Positions 1-4,221 of a stretch of DNA of 6,274 nucleotides are shown here, one piece after another (positions within the stretch are counted from its first letter, which is position 1; every line of letters begins with the position of its first letter). Source of the DNA: Clostridiaceae bacterium. GTDB taxonomy: Bacteria > Bacillota > Clostridia > DSM-8532. Position numbers and translations under genes: made by a program. Where the stretch lies: assembly GCA_012727625.1 (NCBI GenBank), contig JAAYGP010000116.1, positions 1-6,274 of the forward strand, written 5' to 3'. The notes beneath the pieces are model-generated. The model saw only the letters and a list, made by a program, of their open reading frames with translations, ran no database searches and was not told the DNA's origin.

Positions 1-32
1 GTTTTCTTCCGAATTCACAATATGTCATGGTA

Positions 33-52
33 TCGGTGAAACCGACTTTTTT
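33..52 (+). terminator. Weak terminator-like hairpin at the left edge
   Basis: TCGGT (33-37), loop GAA, ACCGA (41-45) form a perfect 5-bp stem, followed after one C by six T (47-52). This resembles a small intrinsic terminator for a gene entering from the left of the window. The stem is short and the upstream gene cannot be seen. Only short open frames without recognisable sequence run in from the edge. Confidence 0.35.
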
Positions 53-61
53 CCGTTTAGT

Positions 62-90
62 ATAATATAACCAACGGTTAAATGAGTTAA
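62..90 (-). promoter_or_regulatory. Candidate leftward promoter
   Basis: On the minus strand a -35-like TTAACT (plus 85-90, 4/6 matches to TTGACA) is separated by 17 bases from a -10-like TATTAT (plus 62-67, 5/6 matches to TATAAT). It would transcribe out of the left edge, away from the repressor gene. The only ATG downstream inside the window (minus, 28-26) has no ribosome binding site in front of it, so no gene is called. In AT-rich DNA such matches can be accidental. Confidence 0.25.
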
Positions 91-180
91 ACATTATTTC
101 ATTGAGCATCGTGCAGAGCAGATTATTTGGTAATTGTCACCACCATTATTATACATTATTCAACTCATATTAAATATAAA

Positions 181-1161
181 TCATGTGGTTTCCCTGAAAA
201 CCAGACGCGCGTCTATCATGGTTGATGGTTCTGCCGGCTCACCGGACAATACCCGGTGTAAAATTTTAACCGCGATATTGCCCATATCCTCCATTCGGCT
301 GTCAACGGTGGATAAATGAGGAGTACAGCACATAGACAGGATTGAATTGTTAAATCCCATAATACTCACTTGTCCGGGTACCGAAATGCCGTTTTTTATC
401 AGGCATTGAAGCGCGCTGACTGCGATAAGATCTTCACTTGTTAAAATGGCATCGAAATAAAATTCAGAATCCAGAAGTTTCTGAATTTTATCGAAGGAAT
501 TCTGCAAATCGGTTTTTACATAACATATTTCCGAGCGAAGACCATATTCCGAAACAGCCTCACGAAACCCCGCGAGTTTTCTGTTTCCGCTGAAAGTATC
601 TGCATCATACATGTATAAAAAGTTCTTTCTTCCTTTATGATAAAGATACTCAACACATTCATGGAGCGCTTTTTTATCATTGCACTGAACGGAGTAAGTA
701 TTTGGAAGATCATAATGCCCGTTGACAAAAATAACCGGTATGGATTTTGCAATATGACCGATGGGTTTATCCAGCTCAGGATCCTTAAAAATGGAGCCCA
801 CAAGAATAATAGAATCAACTTTCTTCTCGCTCAGCATTTTTAAATAATTGACTTTTTGCGTAGTGTCATAACCGGTATTGCAAAGGATGGTATTAAAGCC
901 CAGGATACTCAGGGATTGTTCAATGCTATGGGACACATTGGCATAGTAAAGGTTTCGGATGTCAATTGTCACAATCCCGATGGTTTTCATGGATTTGGTC
1001 ATCATACCGCGGGCAATTGCGCTTGGCACATAATTATTTTTTTTCAATACTTCCTCAACCCTCCTGCGGGTTGAATCCTTAACCCGGTATCCCCCGTTCA
1101 GGACCCTGGAGACAGTGGCAATGGATACATTAGCTTGTTTTGCGATATCATAAATGTTCAT
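181..1161 (-). CDS. LacI-family transcriptional repressor
   Basis: A 326-residue cytoplasmic DNA-binding regulator of the LacI/GalR/CcpA family, of normal family length. Residues 2-22 form the N-terminal helix-turn-helix (IYDIAKQANVSIATVSRVLN, a near-textbook signature). Residues 42-57 are the hinge helix (NNYVPSAIARGMMTKS). From about residue 59 a periplasmic-binding-protein-like effector domain follows, with the usual late block TSEDLIAVSALQCLIKNG and VPGQVSIMGFNNS. The hinge position usually filled by leucine (ARGL in CcpA) is Met53. The gene is divergent from uxaC, 197 bases apart, which suggests it controls uronate use and binds the operator at 1321-1336; effector and target are inferred. 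The start ATG is chosen because the helix-turn-helix begins immediately; the upstream GAGA is only a weak ribosome binding site. Most of the leader is a copy of the dispersed repeat. No convincing terminator follows the stop codon. The precise subfamily is not recognisable. Confidence 0.95.
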   Translation of the reverse strand: MNIYDIAKQANVSIATVSRVLNGGYRVKDSTRRRVEEVLKKNNYVPSAIARGMMTKSMKTIGIVTIDIRNLYYANVSHSIEQSLSILGFNTILCNTGYDTTQKVNYLKMLSEKKVDSIILVGSIFKDPELDKPIGHIAKSIPVIFVNGHYDLPNTYSVQCNDKKALHECVEYLYHKGRKNFLYMYDADTFSGNRKLAGFREAVSEYGLRSEICYVKTDLQNSFDKIQKLLDSEFYFDAILTSEDLIAVSALQCLIKNGISVPGQVSIMGFNNSILSMCCTPHLSTVDSRMEDMGNIAVKILHRVLSGEPAEPSTMIDARLVFRETT

Positions 1162-1166
1162 AATAC

Positions 1167-1239
1167 ATCTCTAAGCCTCATTCCGTTAAAGTTTCCTTCT
1201 ATTGCATAATATCTCTTAACAGAACCTGTTAACAGTAAC
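1167..1239 (+). repeat. Dispersed intergenic repeat, copy A
   Basis: This 73-base stretch aligns without gaps to 5949-6021 (copy B) with 64 identities. It starts 5 bases outside the repressor start codon, so on the minus strand it forms that gene's leader and probably part of its promoter. It contains TATTGCATAATA (1200-1211), a one-base variant of the dyad seen in copy B. It also has a perfect inverted repeat TTAACAG-AAC-CTGTTAA (1216-1232) and the palindrome CTGTTAACAG (1226-1235). Similarity to copy B stops sharply after GTAAC. No coding potential is apparent. Confidence 0.8.
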
Positions 1240-1276
1240 GATTTCTGCTCATAATAATATTAGGATAAATCTGTAC

Positions 1277-1305
1277 TTTAACACAGCCTGATTATGTGTT
1301 ATATT
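1277..1305 (+). promoter_or_regulatory. Candidate uxaC promoter
   Basis: A -35-like TTTAAC (1277-1282) and a -10-like TATATT (1300-1305) are spaced by 17 bases, predicting a start near 1312 and a leader of about 47 bases before uxaC. The -35 is imperfect. Its position between the repeat and the operator, upstream of a strong ribosome binding site, supports it. Confidence 0.45.
1279..1301. promoter_or_regulatory. 23-bp dyad overlapping the uxaC promoter
   Basis: TAACACA (1279-1285) and TGTGTTA (1295-1301) are perfect inverted 7-mers separated by 9 bases. They straddle the spacer between the proposed -35 and -10, a position where a bound dimer would exclude RNA polymerase. The half-site differs from the LacI-type operator downstream, so a second regulator would be involved if it is real. 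The binding protein is unknown. Confidence 0.4.
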
Positions 1306-1320
1306 TAAGTATATAGGATA

Positions 1321-1336
1321 TTGTAAGCGCTTTCAA
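1321..1336. promoter_or_regulatory. LacI/CcpA-type operator (cre-like) before uxaC
   Basis: TTGTAAGCGCTTTCAA is a nearly perfect palindrome centred on GC between 1328 and 1329. Its inner 14 bases (1322-1335) fit the catabolite-responsive element consensus TGWAARCGYTWNCW at every position. LacI-family proteins with an ATVSRVLN recognition helix, such as the divergent repressor here, bind sites of this form. It may therefore be the local repressor's operator, a CcpA cre, or both. It lies just downstream of the predicted transcription start, 23 bases before the uxaC start codon, a position suited to blocking early elongation. Confidence 0.8.
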
Positions 1337-1358
1337 CACCTACGGAGGAGGAAATATT

Positions 1359-2762
1359 ATGAGCAGATTTTTTATTGATGAAAACTTTATGCTTCAAAAT
1401 GAAACCGCAAGGATTCTGTACCATGATTATGCCAAAAACATGCCGATTATTGATTATCATTGCCACCTTAGCCCAAAGGATATTGCGGAAAACAAGAAAT
1501 TTAAAAACATAACCGAGGTATGGCTTGGTGGGGATCATTATAAATGGCGCGCGATTCGAAGCAACGGAATTAATGAAAAATACATCACAGGGTCTTCCAC
1601 TGACAAGGAGAAATTTATGAAGTGGGCTGAAACCATGCCCTATCTCTTGGGAAATCCTCTTTATCACTGGACACATCTTGAGCTGAAACGTTATTTTGGA
1701 ATAGACGAGGTACTGTCACCTGAAACCGCGGAAGAAATATGGGAGAAATGCAACAGTTTGCTTAAAACAGAGGATTTTTCCGCGAGGGGATTTATTTTGC
1801 GATCCAACGTGGAAGCATTATGCACTACTGATGATCCTGCCTACACTCTTGAATATCACAAGTCAATAAAAAATGACCGGAGCTTTCCGGTAAAGGTGCT
1901 GCCCACATTAAGACCTGATAAAGCTCTGAACATTAATTCTGAGGGCTTTGCAGAGTATATTCAATTGCTGGGCAAAGCAGCCAATATCAGTATTTCTTCC
2001 ATGGCTGACCTGAAAAAAGCATTAACAGACAGAGTTGAATATTTCCATGAGAATGGCTGCAGAATATCGGATCACGCATTGGAATATGCAATATATCAGG
2101 AAGATGATGAAAAGGAACTGGAAAGGATTTTTAAAAATGCGCAAAATGGTGAGGCTGTAAGCCAAACGGAAGCTGACAAGTATAAGACACATATGCTTGC
2201 TTTCCTCGGTCGGGAGTATGCGAAAAGAGGATGGGCAATGCAGCTTCATATGAAGACAATTCGGAACAACAATACAAGAATGTTTAAAATACTTGGCCCG
2301 GATACCGGTTATGATGCCATGGGCGATGCTCCGCAGGCAAAAGCTCTGGCACAGTTTCTGGATGCCCTGGACAGTACCGGCGAGCTTCCGAAAGTTATAC
2401 TTTACAGCTTAAATCCCGCCGATGATGATATTTTGGCGACAATTATGGGATGCTTCCAGGGAGATGAAGTTCCGGGGAAAATTCAGCTTGGGTCGGCATG
2501 GTGGTTTAACGATCATAAGGCAGGAATGGAAAAACAAATGATTGCTCTGGCAAATCTGGGTCTTTTCAGAAGATTCGTCGGAATGCTTACCGATTCAAGA
2601 AGCTTTTTATCATATACAAGACATGAATATTTCAGAAGAATTCTGTGTAACCTGGTCGGACGCTGGGCGGAAAACGGGGAAGTTCCAAAAGACATGGATT
2701 TGTTAGGGAGGATGGTACAGGAGATTTCATATTATAACGCGAAAAATTATTTTGGCTTGTAA
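1359..2762 (+). CDS. uxaC: Glucuronate (uronate) isomerase UxaC
   Basis: A 467-residue cytoplasmic uronate isomerase (EC 5.3.1.12) converting D-glucuronate to D-fructuronate and D-galacturonate to D-tagaturonate, the first step of hexuronate breakdown towards KDG. Length matches the family. Visible family blocks are DYHCHLSP (32-39, with the HxH pair typical of this amidohydrolase-superfamily branch), DHYKWRAIRSNGI (59-71), GNPLYHWTHLEL (98-109), CTTDDPAYTLEYH, GSAWWFND (378-385) and TDSRSFLSYTRHEYFRR (411-427). The start ATG is fixed by a strong GGAGGAGG (1344-1351) seven bases upstream. It stands alone rather than in a visible operon with uxaB, uxuA or kdgK, and is divergent from the LacI-family repressor. 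The promoter dyad and cre-like site suggest repression lifted by a sugar acid plus carbon catabolite control (inferred). The next gene, thyX, is convergent. The frame is intact. Confidence 0.97.
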   Translation: MSRFFIDENFMLQNETARILYHDYAKNMPIIDYHCHLSPKDIAENKKFKNITEVWLGGDHYKWRAIRSNGINEKYITGSSTDKEKFMKWAETMPYLLGNPLYHWTHLELKRYFGIDEVLSPETAEEIWEKCNSLLKTEDFSARGFILRSNVEALCTTDDPAYTLEYHKSIKNDRSFPVKVLPTLRPDKALNINSEGFAEYIQLLGKAANISISSMADLKKALTDRVEYFHENGCRISDHALEYAIYQEDDEKELERIFKNAQNGEAVSQTEADKYKTHMLAFLGREYAKRGWAMQLHMKTIRNNNTRMFKILGPDTGYDAMGDAPQAKALAQFLDALDSTGELPKVILYSLNPADDDILATIMGCFQGDEVPGKIQLGSAWWFNDHKAGMEKQMIALANLGLFRRFVGMLTDSRSFLSYTRHEYFRRILCNLVGRWAENGEVPKDMDLLGRMVQEISYYNAKNYFGL

Positions 2763-2996
2763 TATACAATATTAATCACAGCCTGCCAATTCAGGATATG
2801 CAGACTGAATCTTCCGCCTTGTTCTTCTCACTGTTCAGGTTAAAAGAAATCCAGATTCTTTCAGATGTTGTGTTTTAAGAGTCAGGAAAGCTGAATAAAT
2901 GATTGGGTTTCCGGTTAGCAACAATATTACTAAGGTTTATCAGAATAACTGTTATGTAATCCTCATAGTTTTGAGCAGGGTATGAGATATAGAAAA

Positions 2997-3014
2997 GGGA
3001 ACCATAAGGTTCCC
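2997..3014. other. Hairpin preceding the terminator
   Basis: GGGAACC (2997-3003), loop ATAA, GGTTCCC (3008-3014) form a perfect 7-bp GC-rich stem. It has no U-tract of its own and lies 5 bases before the terminator stem at 3020. It may be a tandem helper hairpin for transcripts arriving from uxaC. The preceding bases 2763-2996 hold no feature I can support. Confidence 0.5.
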
Positions 3015-3019
3015 CGGAT

Positions 3020-3042
3020 AAAAAGTGGCTTTGCCACTTTTT
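3020..3042. terminator. Bidirectional terminator between uxaC and thyX
   Basis: AAAAAGTGGC (3020-3029), loop TTT, GCCACTTTTT (3033-3042) form a perfect 10-bp inverted repeat, with T continuing to 3044 on the plus strand and an A run on the 5' side. A-tract and T-tract on opposite flanks make it work in both directions, as expected between convergent genes. It lies 9 bases beyond the thyX stop codon and about 258 bases beyond the uxaC stop. Confidence 0.9.
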
Positions 3043-3051
3043 TTATTAATA

Positions 3052-3705
3052 CTAAATATCTTCGAAAACACAGGGAATAAGCTTTTTAAATTCTTCAAGA
3101 AGAGGAATTGCGAGCTCTCTCATTTGCGGGTGGGATGAAACTGCCGTCCTCAGCTTAAAGAAATGCCGCCACTCTCTTAAGTTCATAGTTACTACTATTT
3201 CAGTCTTTAATGAGGTTGGAAGAACACCCCTGGCTATCTGAGGAGTAGCCCCCAATTCTATCATTTTTAAATAGTGTTTTTCCGCGTCCTCCATGGCAAG
3301 AATCCACTCATCCAGAATTAATCTGATGGTTTCCGGCGAATAATTATTCATTTTTGTATCCAGGGAGATACCGCCGGAAATGTCTATAACATTTATCTCA
3401 TTACCAAATTTATCGTTACTGTAATTGCAGTATCGCGTGCTTTCCTGTGCATATGAGGCCAGCCTGTGGCGCACAATTTCATGGGATACGCCTCTGTCGC
3501 ATATAAACCTGACAGTAATGGCGTTATGTTCAATCATTGCCTCATGACCGTTTTTGATTAGTTTGGAAACAAATCTGTCTGCTGAGTCTTCGGTAATTTT
3601 GTCCTCACTTTTATAGCAGGTACGGCCTATCCTCTCGATTTGCCTTAAAATTTCATTTCCATCGATAACGGTTTCAATAATAAAATGAGGTTTAACGCGT
3701 TTCAT
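3052..3705 (-). CDS. thyX: Flavin-dependent thymidylate synthase ThyX
   Basis: A 217-residue cytoplasmic enzyme (EC 2.1.1.148) making dTMP from dUMP with methylene-tetrahydrofolate and FAD/NADPH, as a homotetramer in the family. The diagnostic ThyX motif RHRx7S is intact: RHR at 79-81 and Ser89 within RHRLASYAQES. Other family blocks are GHEAMIEH (53-60), QIARGVLP (156-163), NLREWRHFFKLR (175-186) and HPQMREL (192-198). Length is normal for ThyX, and the start is supported by GAGGGGAG (plus 3711-3718) about 5 bases upstream. The gene is monocistronic in this window, convergent with uxaC and divergent from the nucleoside kinase. It has a long candidate leader: a perfect consensus promoter at 3891-3919 would start RNA about 180 bases upstream, and an 11-bp hairpin (3733-3758) lies shortly before the ribosome binding site. 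No damage is seen. Confidence 0.97.
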   Translation of the reverse strand: MKRVKPHFIIETVIDGNEILRQIERIGRTCYKSEDKITEDSADRFVSKLIKNGHEAMIEHNAITVRFICDRGVSHEIVRHRLASYAQESTRYCNYSNDKFGNEINVIDISGGISLDTKMNNYSPETIRLILDEWILAMEDAEKHYLKMIELGATPQIARGVLPTSLKTEIVVTMNLREWRHFFKLRTAVSSHPQMRELAIPLLEEFKKLIPCVFEDI

Positions 3706-3732
3706 AAAAACTCCCCTCTTTCAGATAAGACC

Positions 3733-3758
3733 AACAGCAACTTATTCAAGTTACTGTT
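3733..3758 (-). promoter_or_regulatory. Leader hairpin upstream of thyX
   Basis: Read on the minus strand, AACAGTAACTT, loop GAAT, AAGTTGCTGTT give an 11-bp stem with one T·G pair and an otherwise perfect match. It ends about 15 bases before the thyX ribosome binding site. There is no U-tract, so it is not an intrinsic terminator. Its 5' arm overlaps the GTGAACAGTAAC block shared with the dispersed repeat. It may affect RNA stability or translation; this is inferred. Confidence 0.5.
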
Positions 3759-3784
3759 CACACCCAAATCTTATTCAGGTTCTG
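3750..3784 (-). repeat. Repeat-related fragment C
   Basis: On the minus strand CAGAACCT (plus 3777-3784) and GTGAACAGTAAC (plus 3750-3761) are the two adjoining blocks that end repeat copy B, here separated by 15 extra bases (3762-3776). The 12-base block is exact. The arrangement suggests a rearranged member of the repeat family in the thyX leader. Confidence 0.5.
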
Positions 3785-3853
3785 CCAAAGCTGCCCGGGA
3801 TATTGAACGATAACTTGATATATTTTGCTCAATTGGCTTAATATTGCAATTTC

Positions 3854-3883
3854 TTGACTTTGCATAGAACTATTTGTTACAAT
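3854..3883 (+). promoter_or_regulatory. Candidate rightward promoter
   Basis: TTGACT (3854-3859, 5/6) and TACAAT (3878-3883, 5/6) are spaced by 18 bases and would start RNA near 3890. The transcript would run about 330 bases through the inverted repeats and hairpins into the nucleoside kinase gene. It overlaps the transcribed region of the leftward consensus promoter, so the two would fire into each other. Confidence 0.4.
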
Positions 3884-3890
3884 TATAAAA

Positions 3891-3919
3891 ATTATATTAC
3901 ACTTTATGCAGGGTGTCAA
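3891..3919 (-). promoter_or_regulatory. Perfect consensus sigma-A promoter facing thyX
   Basis: On the minus strand TTGACA (plus 3914-3919) is followed after exactly 17 bases by TATAAT (plus 3891-3896): both hexamers and the spacing are ideal. RNA would start near 3884 and run leftward about 180 bases to thyX. No better promoter is seen closer to thyX, so this is the likely thyX promoter, although a separate small RNA cannot be excluded. Confidence 0.75.
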
Positions 3920-3937
3920 AGAAGAAAGCCAGTTTGC

Positions 3938-4007
3938 GGTATTGTGCGATAAAAGATACTTACAACACTTATAAATTAAGCTTTTGTTTATGTTATTGCA
4001 CAATACC
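3938..4007. repeat. 15-bp inverted repeat with 40-base centre
   Basis: GGTATTGTGCGATAA (3938-3952) and TTATTGCACAATACC (3993-4007) are inverted with a single G/T wobble difference. Secondary pairing AAAAG (3951-3955) with CTTTT (3981-3985) is possible inside. The right arm includes TATTGCACAATA (3994-4005), identical to repeat copy B. The left arm, read on the minus strand with its flank (3938-3961), also matches copy B at about 20 of 23 columns. The two arms thus look like oppositely oriented pieces of the dispersed repeat. Confidence 0.7.
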
Positions 4008-4044
4008 TATGACAGTCTGAGCGGTAGCGGATATGCTTCCTGGT

Positions 4045-4075
4045 TTTGCTGCTGTTTAATGAGAAAGGCAGCAAA
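4045..4075. other. Hairpin in the kinase upstream region
   Basis: TTTGCTGC (4045-4052) and GCAGCAAA (4068-4075) are perfect inverted 8-mers around a 15-base loop. No U-tract follows. It would be part of the leader RNA only if transcription begins at the upstream promoter (3854-3883). Confidence 0.45.
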
Positions 4076-4080
4076 GGTTA

Positions 4081-4106
4081 ACATGTGGCGCTTTCAGCGC
4101 TGATGT
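4081..4106. other. Second hairpin in the kinase upstream region
   Basis: ACAT, a bulged G, TGGCGCT, loop TTC, AGCGCTG, ATGT form an 11-pair stem (two G·T pairs) with a strong GCGCT/AGCGC core at 4088-4100. It lies six bases after the preceding hairpin and has no U-tract. No known riboswitch class is recognised. Confidence 0.45.
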
Positions 4107-4192
4107 CCGGTTGTATATGGATACGATAAGCAATTTATGCTTTTTGTAATTTCATTACGATTAATTCTTCTTATTTTTCATGGAATCGTGCA

Positions 4193-4198
4193 TATAAT
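4193..4198 (+). promoter_or_regulatory. Candidate proximal -10 for the nucleoside kinase
   Basis: A perfect TATAAT (4193-4198) lies just before the gene and would start RNA near 4205, leaving a leader of about 17 bases that still contains the GGAGG. No good -35 is present: TTATTT at 16-base spacing or TTCTTA at 19 are poor. The site may be weak or need an activator. Confidence 0.4.
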
Positions 4199-4221
4199 AC
4201 ATACAATTGGAGGTTATGGTT

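Larger units (their letters stand above)
3706..4221. other. Structured gene-free region between thyX and the kinase gene
   Basis: About 500 bases separate two divergent genes. I see no convincing gene. The longest minus-strand frame (4003-3758) begins at a TTG inside a repeat and has no ribosome binding site. The region holds the thyX leader hairpin, repeat fragments (3750-3784, 3938-3961 inverted, 3994-4015), two opposed overlapping promoters (3854-3919), a 15-bp inverted repeat (3938-4007), two further hairpins (4045-4075, 4081-4106) and a -10 element next to the kinase gene. The density of dyads is well above that of the other spacers in this window. Confidence 0.6.

Noticed and set aside
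1..28. Start of a leftward gene (MTYCEFGRK, minus strand)
   Set aside because: The nine codons are open to the edge, but there is no ribosome binding site before the ATG and too little sequence to recognise anything.
186..203. Hairpin TGGTTT/AAACCA at the repressor's stop codon as a terminator
   Set aside because: The stem is only 6 bp, lies inside the coding sequence and is not followed by a U-tract on the minus strand.
134..319. 61-codon plus-strand frame overlapping the repressor gene
   Set aside because: It is antisense to the 3' end of a clear LacI-family gene and has no ribosome binding site or family features.
2763..2996. Relics of the repeat (ACTGTTCAGGTT at 2830-2841; CTGAATAA at 2891-2898 followed by TTGGGT at 2903-2908) after uxaC
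   Set aside because: The words resemble parts of copies B and C, but the matches are short and gapped and could be chance in AT-rich DNA. No gene, promoter or strong hairpin is seen in this stretch.
3758..4003. 81-codon minus-strand frame as a gene
   Set aside because: It would start at a TTG inside a repeat arm with no ribosome binding site, runs across the consensus promoter, and has no recognisable domain. Only its last 35 codons from an ATG are kept as a weak possibility.
3938..4007. CRISPR array or insertion-sequence ends
   Set aside because: The repeats are few, variable and not regularly spaced, no transposase is present, and no target duplications are visible.
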